From positions 35,001 to 99,000 of the forward strand of contig NZ_AP028156.1 in the NCBI RefSeq assembly GCF_033096465.1: a stretch of 64,000 nt of DNA, written 5' to 3'. The stretch is from Blautia luti. Lineage in GTDB: Bacteria; Bacillota; Clostridia; Lachnospirales; Lachnospiraceae. Positions within the stretch are counted from its first letter, which is position 1; every line of letters begins with the position of its first letter. Positions 44,081 to 54,007 of this stretch are shown one piece after another. Under the pieces are notes generated by a model that ran no database searches, was not told where the DNA came from, and saw nothing but the letters and a program-made list of their open reading frames with translations. The translations under genes and the position numbers were made by a program.

Positions 44081-45637
44081 ATGAAGAAAAAAATTTTAGC
44101 TGCAACTCTTGCATTATCAATGGCAATTGCAACAATGGGGACTGCAATGTCAGTATATGCGGCAGATGCGACAGAGAGCGGTACATTAAAATTAGTGCTT
44201 TCTACAAATGATGGATCTACAACTGATGACCGTGTGCCGACACCATGGATGAATCATAATCTGGCTACATCCCTGATGTTCAGAAATCTTTTGATTGCTG
44301 ACAGCTCTTTACAGGAAACAAGTCCGGATTTGGCAGAAAGTGTAGAAGTAAGTGATGATGGATTAACATATACCATTACTATGAAAGATGGAGTGAAATG
44401 GTCTGATGGTGAAGATATTACTGTGGATGATGTAATCTGGTCTATAAACATGGTTCAGGAAGCAGCCAGAAAAAATAGTATTTATTCCGCTGCTTTTGGT
44501 AATATTACAGATCTTACCGCAGATGGAAACGTAATTACAATGAAACTTGGTACACCGTATGCACAGATGAAAGATATTTTGGCTCAATTTTCTATTTTAC
44601 CAAAACATTGTCTTGAAAAAGAAGATGGAGAATCTATAGATTCCTGTTCTTATTGGACTGCTCCTGTGACTTCTGGATATTATACGGTAGGTGAATTTAA
44701 TACAGGGAATTATTTTACATTAGTTCCGAATACTTATTATGAGGGAACTGCACCGAAAATACAAAATGTAACAGTTTCTTTTGTATCGGATTTCTTGACA
44801 GCTGCACAGTCTGGATCGGCAGATTTCCTTTATGGAAATGCTTCTGATTTGGTAGATGGAATGGCGCAGTTGGATAATTACACTTCAATTCCAGTTGATG
44901 TATTGTTTTATAAATATTTTATTTTTAATATGAAGGGAATTGATGGTAAAGAAAATGAAGCAATGCAGTCTGTAGATGTTAGAAAGGCACTCATTGAATG
45001 TATTGACCGCGCTACTTTGGCAACACTTTATCCAAATGCTACAGTTATTAACAGTGGTGTGCCAAATAGTGATGAAGCATATAACGGATATGAATATGCC
45101 TTTGATGCGGAGAAAGGAAAGGCAGATTTGGAGGCTTCTGGATATGACATGAGCCGTCCTTTGAAAATTTGCTATTATAATAATGATCAGACCAGTATTG
45201 ATTTGATTAATACTGTAGTTTATTATCTTGAGCAGGCAGGACTTACTGTTGAAGCAACTTTATCAAATGATGGAACTACAGATTTGTTTACAACTAGGGA
45301 TTATGATATAGGCTTTAAAGGTTTAAGTAGCTTCTCTATGAATGAGTGGTATGCAGAGTATATGAGCAATAGTGCAACCTTTGCCAATATTTTCGGCGGA
45401 GATACACAATTTGACGAGGCTGTTTCTGCATTGAGTGCAGCAAATACTCAGGAAGATAGAGATGCGGCACTTGATACGCTTCAAACTTTAGAACAGGAAA
45501 ATCTTTATAAGGTTCCTCTTTTTACAGTAGGTAATTATGTATATCTTAGTGACAGTGTAGAGCTTCCTGATGGTGTGGAGTTTTGTAATCCACTTTACAC
45601 TTGTGATATTGATTATGTAGACTGGAATGTAAAATAA
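44081..45637 (+). CDS. ABC substrate-binding protein, peptide family 5 (Sat-like)
   Basis: Start set at 44081 after AAAGGAGG. The 518-residue protein has a signal peptide (1-31, ending VYA-AD) and a family 5 binding fold (peptide/nickel type), with the signature YTITMKDGVKWSDGEDITVDD cut here to its core KDGVKWSDGE. In Haemophilus ducreyi such a peptide-type importer (SatABCD) takes up sialic acid; here it lies between nanA genes, so sialic acid is the likely ligand. There is no cysteine at the signal-peptide end and so no lipoprotein anchor, which is odd for a Gram-positive binding protein. Confidence 0.85.
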   Translation: MKKKILAATLALSMAIATMGTAMSVYAADATESGTLKLVLSTNDGSTTDDRVPTPWMNHNLATSLMFRNLLIADSSLQETSPDLAESVEVSDDGLTYTITMKDGVKWSDGEDITVDDVIWSINMVQEAARKNSIYSAAFGNITDLTADGNVITMKLGTPYAQMKDILAQFSILPKHCLEKEDGESIDSCSYWTAPVTSGYYTVGEFNTGNYFTLVPNTYYEGTAPKIQNVTVSFVSDFLTAAQSGSADFLYGNASDLVDGMAQLDNYTSIPVDVLFYKYFIFNMKGIDGKENEAMQSVDVRKALIECIDRATLATLYPNATVINSGVPNSDEAYNGYEYAFDAEKGKADLEASGYDMSRPLKICYYNNDQTSIDLINTVVYYLEQAGLTVEATLSNDGTTDLFTTRDYDIGFKGLSSFSMNEWYAEYMSNSATFANIFGGDTQFDEAVSALSAANTQEDRDAALDTLQTLEQENLYKVPLFTVGNYVYLSDSVELPDGVEFCNPLYTCDIDYVDWNVK

Positions 45638-45745
45638 TAAAAAAGATAAAGAGAAGTTAGGGCAAATGGATAACTGGAGAGGGGAATCTGCAGAATATTG
45701 CGGTTCCCTTCTTTCGATATAGTTTGCAGGATTGGAGCAAAACTT

Positions 45746-46705
45746 ATGATTAAATATATTTTAAAAAAATTACTACAGATGATTCCGATGCTCCTAGTGA
45801 TTAGCTTAATCGTTTTTCTGGGATTACGTGCCACGGGTATTGATCCTATTACCTATATGGTAAGTATGGAAGTGCAGGCGCAGTCTCCGGAAATTGTGGA
45901 ACAGCTTCGGGAAAATTTAGGGTTAAATGATCCTCTGATCGTTCAGTATTTCAATTGGCTAAAACAAATTGTCACCGGTGATTTGGGCTATTCTTTTGGT
46001 GGACAGAGTATAGCTTCAATTGTAGCAGTGCGATTGCCATATACACTGGAATTGTCTGGATATGCGTTGGTTTTCAGTACAATTATTGGTGTGGCCATTG
46101 GAATTTTCAGTGCAGCAAGACAAAATGGAGTGGTGGATTATGTGGGAAGAGTTTTTGCAGTTCTCGGTCAGGCAGTGCCACAGTTTTTAGTTGGAATTAT
46201 TTTGATACAGATTTTTTCTATCAAGTTAGGTTGGTTCCCTTCCGCAAACCGAGTCAGTCCAGATGCAACTAATAAAATATATGATGCGTTTATTCACTTA
46301 TTTTTACCAGTACTGACGCTTACCATCGGTATGGTAGCGGTGTTGATGCGATACGCTCGAAATACTATGTTGGATGTGATGAATAGTGATTACATCCGTA
46401 CAGCCAGATCAAAGGGAATTCCAGAGTGGAAGGTTTATATGAAACATGGCTTTCGGAATGCCATGAAACCGGTATTGATTATTGTTATGTTTAGAATTCC
46501 AGTGTTGATAGGTGGATCAGTGGTTATTGAGTCAGTATTTTCTTATCCTGGAATTGGATTGACAATGACTAATGCCATTGTATCTAATGATTATCCAACT
46601 GTTATGGTTATTACATTGATTATTGCAGCAGTAATGTTGATTTGTTCTTTTATGGTGGATGTCTTAAACGCGCTGCTAGATCCGCGTGTACGATTAAGTG
46701 AATAA
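45746..46705 (+). CDS. ABC permease, DppB type (Sat-like importer)
   Basis: Start set at ATG 45746 after TTGGAGC. The 319-residue permease has six predicted spans, the N-terminal MIKYILKKLLQMIPMLL typical of DppB/OppB, and the C-terminal EAA-type loop YIRTARSKGIPEWKVYMKH that docks on the ATPase. Second gene of the importer; about 110 bases after the binding-protein gene. Confidence 0.9.
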   Translation: MIKYILKKLLQMIPMLLVISLIVFLGLRATGIDPITYMVSMEVQAQSPEIVEQLRENLGLNDPLIVQYFNWLKQIVTGDLGYSFGGQSIASIVAVRLPYTLELSGYALVFSTIIGVAIGIFSAARQNGVVDYVGRVFAVLGQAVPQFLVGIILIQIFSIKLGWFPSANRVSPDATNKIYDAFIHLFLPVLTLTIGMVAVLMRYARNTMLDVMNSDYIRTARSKGIPEWKVYMKHGFRNAMKPVLIIVMFRIPVLIGGSVVIESVFSYPGIGLTMTNAIVSNDYPTVMVITLIIAAVMLICSFMVDVLNALLDPRVRLSE

Positions 46706-46721
46706 AGGGAAGAGGGGTTAT

Positions 46722-47618
46722 ATGGAAAATACAAAGACAGTAAGTATTAAAAAACAGAATAAAAGTGCGGCCTCTTCTCTAATGAAGAAAAACATTCGTA
46801 AATTTATGAGAAACAAGCTGGCGGTTCTGGGACTGGTTATTGTAGTAGCCATGACTGTTGCTAGTATTATGAGCATGGTATTGAAAGTGGATTATTCTAC
46901 ACCAGATTTGCAAAATATGAAAGTAGGGCCTGGTACGAATGGGCATATTTTAGGCACAGATACTATTGGAAGGGACTTATTTGCCAGAGTGTTGTTTGGG
47001 GGATGCTACTCTATTTTTATTGGCGTATTTTCATCAATAATGTCTGGCATTATTGGAGCAGTATTAGGGGCAGTTGCGGGATATTTTGGAGGTCGAGCAG
47101 ATAAATTTTTGGTTAGGGTATCTGAATTGTTTCAAACTTTTCCCCAACTGGTACTTGTGATGATGCTGGTGGCTATTTCTGGCACAAGGGGAATGGCAAA
47201 TATCATTATGATTTTTACTTTTACGGGTTGGATGACCACTTTCCGTATGGTAAGAAACGAGTTTATGAGTATCAAGTCGGAAACCTATGTCAAAGTTTGT
47301 GAGGCTTTTGGGATGGGAAGAATTAATATTATGTTTAAGCAGATTCTTCCAAATGTAATGACTCCAATCATTGTATCTACTACAACTAATGTGGCAGTAT
47401 ATATTCTTCAGGAAGCTACATTAAGCTTCATTGGACTTGGAATCTCTGACCAGACACCTACATGGGGAAATATTCTAAATGCTGCTAAAAGCGTAGCTGT
47501 AGTGACAAATCAGTGGTGGATATGGGTATTTCCGGGATTAGCAATTACGTTATTTGTACTTGCAATCAATTTTCTGGGGGATGGTATCCGAGATGTCATG
47601 GATGCAAAACAGCAGTAA
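46722..47618 (+). CDS. ABC permease, DppC type (Sat-like importer)
   Basis: Start set at ATG 46722 after GAGGGG; the frame is open from a GTG at 46698 that overlaps the previous gene. The 298-residue protein has the OppC N-terminal domain (KKNIRKFMRNKLAVLGLVI), LGTDTIGRDLFARVL motif and the ATPase-contacting loop YVKVCEAFGMGRINIMFKQ. Pairs with the DppB-type subunit. Confidence 0.9.
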   Translation: MENTKTVSIKKQNKSAASSLMKKNIRKFMRNKLAVLGLVIVVAMTVASIMSMVLKVDYSTPDLQNMKVGPGTNGHILGTDTIGRDLFARVLFGGCYSIFIGVFSSIMSGIIGAVLGAVAGYFGGRADKFLVRVSELFQTFPQLVLVMMLVAISGTRGMANIIMIFTFTGWMTTFRMVRNEFMSIKSETYVKVCEAFGMGRINIMFKQILPNVMTPIIVSTTTNVAVYILQEATLSFIGLGISDQTPTWGNILNAAKSVAVVTNQWWIWVFPGLAITLFVLAINFLGDGIRDVMDAKQQ

Positions 47619-47629
47619 GGAGGAACTTC

Positions 47630-48658
47630 ATGGATAATCAGAAAATTATATTAAATGTTGAAAATCTTAATACAACGTTTATATCTGATAAAAAAGAAAT
47701 TAAAATTGTAAAAAATGTTTCCTTTCAGGTAAAAAGGGGAAAGGCACTTGCTGTTGTAGGAGAATCTGGCTGTGGAAAAAGTGTGACCATGAATTCTATC
47801 ATGCGTTTTCTGGGGAAAAATGCGATTGTGAAAGCAGACAACATTCAGTATAATGCATTGCATGATGGAAAAGTGACAGAGTATCATCTTGAAAGTATTA
47901 CCAAACCAAATGGATCAGAAATGCGTTCATTAAGGGGACCGGATTTAGCCATGGTCTTTCAGGACCCTATGTCAAGTCTGAATCCTGTCTATAAGGTAGG
48001 AGATCAGGTAGCAGAGGGACTTTTACAGCATAATAAAGGAATGAAAAAAGCAGAGGCAAGGGAAAAAGTTTTGGAAATGTTCCGTAAATTGGGAATTCCA
48101 GATCCAGAAGAACGTATTGACTGCTATCCGCATCAATTTTCAGGCGGTATGAAACAGCGAGTGGTAATTGCGATTGCCATGATTTGTAATCCAGAACTAA
48201 TTATTTGCGATGAACCGACTACGGCACTGGATGTAACTATTCAGGCCCAGATTATGGAGCTTCTTAAATCTCTTCAGGTAAACGAAGGAAAATCTATTAT
48301 TCTGATTACACATAATATGGGTCTTGTAGCAGAAATGGCAGATGAAGTCTGCGTTATGTATATGGGACGTGTGGTAGAATTTGGAAGTCTTGAAGATATT
48401 TTTGATCATACCAGTCACCCTTATACAAAAGCTCTTTTACGCAGTGTGCCGGTGCTTGGTTTGGGTGATAATCAGAAGTTGGAGACGATTCCTGGAGTTA
48501 CGCCAAACCCAGTTGACTTGAAAGAGGGATGCGAATTTGCTGATCGTTGTTCTGAATGTATGGAAAAATGTCGTAGAGGAAAAATTCCAATGTTTGAAGT
48601 CAGTATCGGGCATAAAGTTCGTTGTCTGAAATATGATTCTTATCCGGAGGTGAAATAA
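47630..48658 (+). CDS. ABC ATPase, DppD type (Sat-like importer)
   Basis: Start set at ATG 47630 after AAGGAGG, eleven bases past the permease stop. The 342-residue ATPase has Walker A GESGCGKS (about 43-50), Q-loop [11 protein letters not shown], signature FSGGMKQR, Walker [14 protein letters not shown]-loop THNMG, and a C-terminal oligopeptide-transporter extension with a four-Cys cluster ([14 protein letters not shown]) as in peptide importers that hold an iron-sulfur cluster. One of two ATPases of the importer. Confidence 0.92.
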   Translation: MDNQKIILNVENLNTTFISDKKEIKIVKNVSFQVKRGKALAVVGESGCGKSVTMNSIMRFLGKNAIVKADNIQYNALHDGKVTEYHLESITKPNGSEMRSLRGPDLAMVFQDPMSSLNPVYKVGDQVAEGLLQHNKGMKKAEAREKVLEMFRKLGIPDPEERIDCYPHQFSGGMKQRVVIAIAMICNPELIICDEPTTALDVTIQAQIMELLKSLQVNEGKSIILITHNMGLVAEMADEVCVMYMGRVVEFGSLEDIFDHTSHPYTKALLRSVPVLGLGDNQKLETIPGVTPNPVDLKEGCEFADRCSECMEKCRRGKIPMFEVSIGHKVRCLKYDSYPEVK

Positions 48659-48659
48659 A

Positions 48660-49673
48660 ATGGAAACGGAAAAGAAGGAGGTAATTTTTAAAATCAAAAA
48701 TCTGAAAACCTGGTTTCCTATTAAAAAGGGGCTTATGAAAAAAATAGTAGGGAATGTAAAGGCTGTGGATGATGTCAGCATTGAGGTGTATAAAGGAGAA
48801 ACACTGGGAATAGTAGGAGAATCTGGCTGTGGAAAATCAACCTTTGGAAAGACTGTTATGATGCTTGAGAAACCTACAGACGGAGAGGTTTTATTTAATT
48901 ATAACGGTGAGTATAAAGATGTTACAAAATTTACTAAGAATGAAATGTTTGAGTTCAGAAAAAAAGTACAGATGGTTTTCCAAGATCCATACTCTGCATT
49001 GAATCCGCAGAAAAAGATTTATACTTCTTTTGAAGAACCCTTAAAAACGCATGGGGTGAGTTCTGTGGAAGAACGGGAAAAAATTATGAATCGTGTATTG
49101 AAAATGGTTAATATTCAGCCGGATTATCTGATGCGTTTTCCACATGAATTTTCTGGAGGACAGCGCCAGCGTCTGTGTATTGCAAGAGCACTGGAAGTAA
49201 CACCGGAAGTTCTTATTTGTGATGAACCGGTATCTGCACTAGATGTCTCAATTCAGGCACAGGTACTGAACTTGATGAAAGAAATTCAGAAAGAGATGAA
49301 TCTTACCTATCTGTTTATTGCTCATGATCTTTCTGTTGTTCAGTATATGTCGGATCGTATCATGGTTATGTATCTTGGAAAAATTGTGGAAGTAGCAGAT
49401 TCCAAAGCTTTATATGATGAGCCATTACATCCTTATACAAAGGCTCTGATTTCCGCAATTCCTGTAGCAGATATACATTACAAAAAGAAACGCCAGGTAC
49501 TGGAAGGAGAAGTACCTAGCCCAATTCACAAACCAAGTGGTTGTGCATTTCACAATAGGTGTCCTTACTGCATGGATATCTGCAAAAAAGAAGATCCTGC
49601 TCTTCGTTATCATGGAGCAGACGGACACATGACTGCGTGTCATTTATATGATGGAAGTGAGGTAAATGCATGA
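48660..49673 (+). CDS. ABC ATPase, DppF type (Sat-like importer)
   Basis: A 337-residue ATPase. Walker [11 protein letters not shown]-loop [12 protein letters not shown], signature FSGGQRQR, Walker [12 protein letters not shown] and H-loop AHDLS are intact. The C-terminal extension has [21 protein letters not shown] lies before the ATG, which starts two bases after the previous gene. Its stop overlaps the next gene start (ATGA), tying the YhcH-type gene to the importer operon. Confidence 0.92.
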   Translation: METEKKEVIFKIKNLKTWFPIKKGLMKKIVGNVKAVDDVSIEVYKGETLGIVGESGCGKSTFGKTVMMLEKPTDGEVLFNYNGEYKDVTKFTKNEMFEFRKKVQMVFQDPYSALNPQKKIYTSFEEPLKTHGVSSVEEREKIMNRVLKMVNIQPDYLMRFPHEFSGGQRQRLCIARALEVTPEVLICDEPVSALDVSIQAQVLNLMKEIQKEMNLTYLFIAHDLSVVQYMSDRIMVMYLGKIVEVADSKALYDEPLHPYTKALISAIPVADIHYKKKRQVLEGEVPSPIHKPSGCAFHNRCPYCMDICKKEDPALRYHGADGHMTACHLYDGSEVNA

Positions 49674-50125
49674 TTTATACAGATTTGAATAATCTTGAAC
49701 GTTATCTTGGAATGAGAAAACATCTGGATACAGCGATTCATTATATTAAAGAACATTCTCTAAATGATCTGAAAAAGGGATGCAATGAAGTTGATGGTGA
49801 TTTTGCATTTATCAATTGTTTTGAATACGAAACATTACCGGAAGAAAAAACATTCTTTGAAGCTCATGAGAAATATGCCGATATCCATATGGTGATTTCC
49901 GGAGAAGAAAAGATGGGTGTTAGTGATATGTCTCTGATGACAGTGACAGCAAAAGATGAAGAAACGGATTCCATTGAATGCCATGGTCCGGTTGAACATT
50001 ACATGGATTTGACACCTGGAAAAGTGTTGATCGTATTTCCTGAAGATGCTCATAAAGTGAAAATTATGAAAGATCAAGTTACACAGGTAAGAAAAGCAGT
50101 TGGAAAAGTACTGGTTACAGAGTAA
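49670..50125 (+). CDS. YhcH/YjgK/YiaL-family protein, probable sialic-acid anomerase
   Basis: A 151-residue cupin-like protein (DUF386). E. coli YhcH (NanQ) in the nan operon speeds conversion of sialic-acid anomers so that NanA gets the right form. Family features: FFEAHEKYADIHMVISGEEKMG, with the His and Glu/Asp that form the metal site, and VLIVFPEDAHKVKI near the end. It overlaps the ATPase gene by four bases and precedes nanA copy 2, so context fits the anomerase role. Confidence 0.87.
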   Translation: MIYTDLNNLERYLGMRKHLDTAIHYIKEHSLNDLKKGCNEVDGDFAFINCFEYETLPEEKTFFEAHEKYADIHMVISGEEKMGVSDMSLMTVTAKDEETDSIECHGPVEHYMDLTPGKVLIVFPEDAHKVKIMKDQVTQVRKAVGKVLVTE

Positions 50126-50165
50126 ATAGAAAAGGGATATAGGAAAGAATAGGAGGACTAAGAAG

Positions 50166-51083
50166 ATGAAGGACATTACAAAATATCAGGGAATTATTCC
50201 GGCTTTTTATGCATGCTATGATGACAATGGAGAAATCAGCCCGGAGAGAGTAGAAGCTCTTATCAGACATCTGATTGCAAAAGGCGTGAAAGGTGTTTAT
50301 GTAGGCGGTTCTTCAGGAGAGTGTATTTATCAGAGCGTTGCAGACAGAAAGCTGGTTTTGGAACATGTAATGAAGGCGGCAGAAGGAAAATTGACAGTGA
50401 TTGCACATGTGGCATGCAACAATACTGCTGACAGTAAAGAACTGGCAGCACATGCAGAGTCACTGGGTGTTGACGCAATTGCTGCAATTCCTCCGATTTA
50501 TTTCCATCTGCCAGAGTATGCGATTGCAGAATACTGGAATGATATTTCCAGTGCGGCACCGAATACAGACTTTGTAATTTATAATATTCCTCAGCTTGCA
50601 GGAGTAGCCCTGACTATGCCTCTCTTCCGCGAAATGAGAAAGAATCCGAGAGTAGCAGCAGTGAAAAACAGTTCAATGCCTGTACAGGATATCCAGATGT
50701 TTAAAATGGAAGGCGGAGAAGGCTTCGTTGTATTTAACGGTCCGGATGAGCAGTTAGTATCAGGACTTGCTATGGGAGCTGATGGAGGTATCGGAGGTAC
50801 TTATGCAGTAATGCCGGAACTTTATTTAAAAATCAAAGAGCTGACAGATGCTGGAAAAGTAAAAGAAGCCAGAGAAATCCAGTATGCAGCAGATGCGATT
50901 ATTTATGCAATGTGCGAGTGTCATGGAAATTTATATGCGGTTATGAAAGAAATCCTTCGTATCCGTGAAAACCTGAACATTGGTGGCGTAAGAAAACCAT
51001 TACCGGAAATCATCCCGGAAGATATGGAACAGATTAAAAAATGTGCCGGAATGATTGACGAAGCGATTAAAAAATACTGCTAA
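50166..51083 (+). CDS. nanA: N-acetylneuraminate lyase, copy 2
   Basis: A 305-residue DHDPS/NAL-family aldolase. Schiff-base lysine K167 (AAVKNSS), tyrosine Y139 (IYNIPQLAGV) and the canonical carboxylate motif GGSSGECIYQS are all present, and IYNIPxLxGV is close to E. coli NanA. AGGAGGAC precedes the ATG. By motif it is the more typical lyase of the two; copy 1 may have a different sialic-acid form as substrate. It is followed by the unassigned propeller protein. Confidence 0.9.
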   Translation: MKDITKYQGIIPAFYACYDDNGEISPERVEALIRHLIAKGVKGVYVGGSSGECIYQSVADRKLVLEHVMKAAEGKLTVIAHVACNNTADSKELAAHAESLGVDAIAAIPPIYFHLPEYAIAEYWNDISSAAPNTDFVIYNIPQLAGVALTMPLFREMRKNPRVAAVKNSSMPVQDIQMFKMEGGEGFVVFNGPDEQLVSGLAMGADGGIGGTYAVMPELYLKIKELTDAGKVKEAREIQYAADAIIYAMCECHGNLYAVMKEILRIRENLNIGGVRKPLPEIIPEDMEQIKKCAGMIDEAIKKYC

Positions 51084-51148
51084 CGAAGAATCGTAACTGT
51101 TCAATATTTTCGCAGCTACCCCAAATTATAAAAAGGATGGACTGATTT

Positions 51149-52591
51149 ATGAAGACATTTCTGAGTGTTGACAGGAGGCTTTTGAATCCCCAGGCAATAG
51201 AAAATGTGGAACTGAAAGTAGCAGTTCCGACAAAAGATACAAAAAATAATCCGCTATTCATTCAGGACATGCCTTGGGAAATCAGGATTGATAATGGATA
51301 TCCCAATGTGATTTATGATAGCAGAGAACAGATTTTTCACTGCTATTATACATTATTTATAGAAGATAAAGATACAGAAGGTACTACTTTGCAGGAGCGT
51401 ACACAGAGAAATTACAGACCAAGAATGGATCGAGTGACTTCTCTGGCGTATGCCCACAGTAAGGATGGAATCCACTGGGAAAAACCTTCGCTTGGTCTTG
51501 TAGACTGGCGTGGAAGCAAAAAAAATAATCTTTTGTTCCGATATGCGCATGGAACAGGGGTTATGCTTGATGAGCAGGATAAGGATGCCGGACGCAGATT
51601 TAAAATGGTGACTAAAGTTGATGTTCCGGGACATGGAGCGCATATGGCGGTTGGTTTTTCTAAGGATGGAATTCACTGGGGAGAATTGATTCCCTGGCCG
51701 GAATATAATCCACAGGCAGACAGCCATAATTTTCCATTCTGGAATGAAGAAGAACAATGTTATATGTTAATTTCCCGTATATGGAAAGACGGAATCCGTG
51801 TGACGACCATTAGTCATAGCCAGGATTTTATCCACTGGAGTGAACCTATAGAAATGCTTCGTGGAAGAGGATATGAAAACCAGATTTATTCTATGCCCGT
51901 ATTTAAAGCACAGGATCTGTATCTGGGTCTGGCATCTATAATTCACGAAGGGGACAGAACAAAAGAAAACTTTGACTGTGTGGATTGCGAACTGGCCTGG
52001 TCTGCGGATGGTAAGAAATTTGACTTTGAAGCAATGGATCAGCCGGTAATTCCAAGAGGCACCGGACACTATCCGGATGGAGAATTTGATAATTCCTGTA
52101 TCTATGCGTCATCACCTGTGATAGATGGACAGAAAGTATGGGTCTACTATATGGGTGGAAATGGACAGCATACAAATTTCCGGGAATCTTCACTGGGAAG
52201 AGCATACTGGGAAGTGGATAAATTTGCCTGTTGGACAGGAAGAAAAGAAGGCATTGAAAGCATTCTGACTACAACTACGTTGACTTTAAGCGGAGATTAT
52301 GTAGAAGTGTTGGCAGATGTAGTTGATACAGAAAAAGACTGGGAGCTTGCAGCTTCTGTTCATCCGGTCTGGACAGAAAATGCTTATGAAGGATTGAGAA
52401 TAGAAGATGCTGTGGCAGAAAAATCCGGCCGATGGATTCGTATTTCATGGAAAGGGGAAAAACTTCCGGACAAAAGCGGATGCATCCGATTTAAATTTCA
52501 AAATTTGAAAATCTGGGCTGTCCGTGGAGAGATGGAATATAAAGGTCATCGCCTCTGGGAAGGCGCAGATATGGAAAACGAAGGAATGTAA
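51149..52591 (+). CDS. Unassigned beta-propeller protein, possible glycosidase of the nan operon
   Basis: A 480-residue protein without signal peptide. Four spaced Asp-box-like motifs are visible: HSKDGIHWEKP (about residue 107), FSKDGIHWGE (about 171), HSQDFIHWSE (about 224) and WSADGKKFDFE (about 282), which suggests a five-bladed propeller as in GH32/43-type enzymes or in sialidase-like folds. A C-terminal beta-sandwich-like part (about 370-480) follows. Candidate acids include DVPGHGAHMA, EGDRTKENFD and YPDGEFDNSC, but I cannot assign a catalytic set. It ends the sialic-acid operon, 65 bases after nanA, and a terminator follows. A cytoplasmic enzyme acting on an imported sialoside or derivative is a reasonable inference; the function is unknown. 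Confidence 0.7.
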   Translation: MKTFLSVDRRLLNPQAIENVELKVAVPTKDTKNNPLFIQDMPWEIRIDNGYPNVIYDSREQIFHCYYTLFIEDKDTEGTTLQERTQRNYRPRMDRVTSLAYAHSKDGIHWEKPSLGLVDWRGSKKNNLLFRYAHGTGVMLDEQDKDAGRRFKMVTKVDVPGHGAHMAVGFSKDGIHWGELIPWPEYNPQADSHNFPFWNEEEQCYMLISRIWKDGIRVTTISHSQDFIHWSEPIEMLRGRGYENQIYSMPVFKAQDLYLGLASIIHEGDRTKENFDCVDCELAWSADGKKFDFEAMDQPVIPRGTGHYPDGEFDNSCIYASSPVIDGQKVWVYYMGGNGQHTNFRESSLGRAYWEVDKFACWTGRKEGIESILTTTTLTLSGDYVEVLADVVDTEKDWELAASVHPVWTENAYEGLRIEDAVAEKSGRWIRISWKGEKLPDKSGCIRFKFQNLKIWAVRGEMEYKGHRLWEGADMENEGM

Positions 52592-52608
52592 ATAAAAAAG
52601 ATATATTA

Positions 52609-52662
52609 ATATCCTGGCAAATAAGAGACATTTAAGTTTCATACCTGTCAGGATATTTTTAG
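52609..52662. terminator. Terminator at the end of the nan operon
   Basis: AATATCCTGGCA pairs with TGTCAGGATATT around a long loop and runs into TTTTAG; it probably serves both converging genes. Confidence 0.7.
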
Positions 52663-52721
52663 TTTATTCTACTCATATTTAAACTCTCCGCAATGGAGAA
52701 ATCATATACAGACGGATTTTT

Positions 52722-53600
52722 CTACAGTTTCTGAGAAGCGAGATAATAAGCCCCCAGAAGTCCGGCAGAATTTCCAAGTTTTGCGCTTGAAATCTGTACA
52801 TGTGCAAAGCTGGACATAACCATCTGTGGGATTCGTGCGTGAATTTGTTCCAGAATGTAAGGCTGAACCATAATACCACCACCGAGAACTATGCTGGAAG
52901 GATTAAAAATATGAATCAGAGTTGCAAGACCAAGTACGATTTCATCAATCCATTTGCTTACAACTTCTTTGATTTCTGGGTGTTCTAAATTAGCAAAAAT
53001 TTGACGGCCGTTGGTAAGAGACGGGTCTACAGCGGAAACCATTTTTACCAGAGCAGTGGCGGAAGCGTAACGTTCATAACATCCGTCAAATGGGTCTGTG
53101 CCGGCGAGTTTTTCTTCTGCGTGGGTAATGATGGCACCAAATTCTCCTGCTGAGAAAGAAGAACCATGGTAAACATGTCTGTTTTCAATGATCGCTCCGC
53201 CGATACCAGTTCCGTAGGTAAGGCAGAGAAAAGAATCTTTTCCTTTTCCGGCACCGAAGATGGCTTCTCCGAGTGCTGCGCTGTTGACATCGTTTTCTAC
53301 TGCGACAGGAACATGGAAGCGTTCCTGAAGGACTTTCTGAAACTGTGTGTCCGTATAATCCGGGATATTGCTGTTGGCATAAATAATATACCCATCTTCA
53401 GGATTTACCTGTCCTGCGGTACTGATGCCAATCGCATCGAAAGGAAGATATTGTTCCGCAAGACTGCAGACAGTATTTAGAATATGTGGACCGCCTTTGA
53501 AAGCTTCTGTCGGGCATTCTTTAGTTTTTTCGAGATGTCCGTCCTGGCAGATTCCGTATTTGATCGCGGTTCCGCCAATATCAAAGACCAGAATTTTCAT
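52722..53600 (-). CDS. nanK: ROK-family sugar kinase, probable N-acetylmannosamine kinase
   Basis: Phosphorylates a free sugar, here probably ManNAc to ManNAc-6-P, the step between NanA and NanE. Start set at 53600 after AAAGGAG; the frame is open to 53678. The 292-residue protein has the phosphate loop FDIGGTAIKYG (D7-T11), the catalytic Asp in VENDVNSAALGEA, and the adenosine motif SIVLGGGI. The ROK zinc cluster (CxCGxxGCxE) is reduced to a single Cys in FDGCYERYAS, so zinc binding is lost. It converges on the nan operon. The kinase family also includes glucokinases; the NanK call comes from context. Confidence 0.8.
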   Translation of the reverse strand: MKILVFDIGGTAIKYGICQDGHLEKTKECPTEAFKGGPHILNTVCSLAEQYLPFDAIGISTAGQVNPEDGYIIYANSNIPDYTDTQFQKVLQERFHVPVAVENDVNSAALGEAIFGAGKGKDSFLCLTYGTGIGGAIIENRHVYHGSSFSAGEFGAIITHAEEKLAGTDPFDGCYERYASATALVKMVSAVDPSLTNGRQIFANLEHPEIKEVVSKWIDEIVLGLATLIHIFNPSSIVLGGGIMVQPYILEQIHARIPQMVMSSFAHVQISSAKLGNSAGLLGAYYLASQKL

Positions 53601-53767
53601 AAGAGACTCCTTTCGTTTTTGAGTTTGGTTTTGTGGTATGTTTTTGTTTTTCATAATATCTTTCTTTGAGTATAGCATATGGAAAATGGAAAGTCATTAC
53701 AAAATGAAAAAAATAGTTTCATAAAAAATAATGATATAAAATAATTTTCAATAACAGGATAAATATA
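53601..53767. other. Promoter region of the ROK kinase gene
   Basis: AT-rich, no reading frame. A TATACT-like box on the minus strand near 53676-53671 (TATACTCAAAG) may be the kinase promoter. Confidence 0.4.
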
Positions 53768-53974
53768 CACCATTCTGCCGCAAGAGGAAGCCGTGCATGG
53801 AACACCGCATGTGCAGTGAGATTGATGTTTTCCAGTAAATTCGTTTTTGAGTCATTTGACTTTAGAACAGACGAAATTGTACCGGGTAACACCGCTTCTG
53901 AGTTTGGATGCTATTATCTGGATGCAAATGAAGCAGTGAAAGCAGAATCCAATAATAGTGAAAACACGTTCTAA
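53768..53974 (+). pseudogene. Remnant of an unidentified gene
   Basis: An open frame of about 68 codons without start, reading SARGSRAWNTACAVRL ... FDFRTDEIVPGN ... EFGCYYLDANEAV and ending in TAA. The composition looks coding, but the family was not recognised. It is probably the C-terminal part of a gene lost in the decaying stretch 53.7-56.6 kb. Confidence 0.4.
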
Positions 53975-54007
53975 TATATGCTTGATACGTAACAATAGAT
54001 GTGTAAG

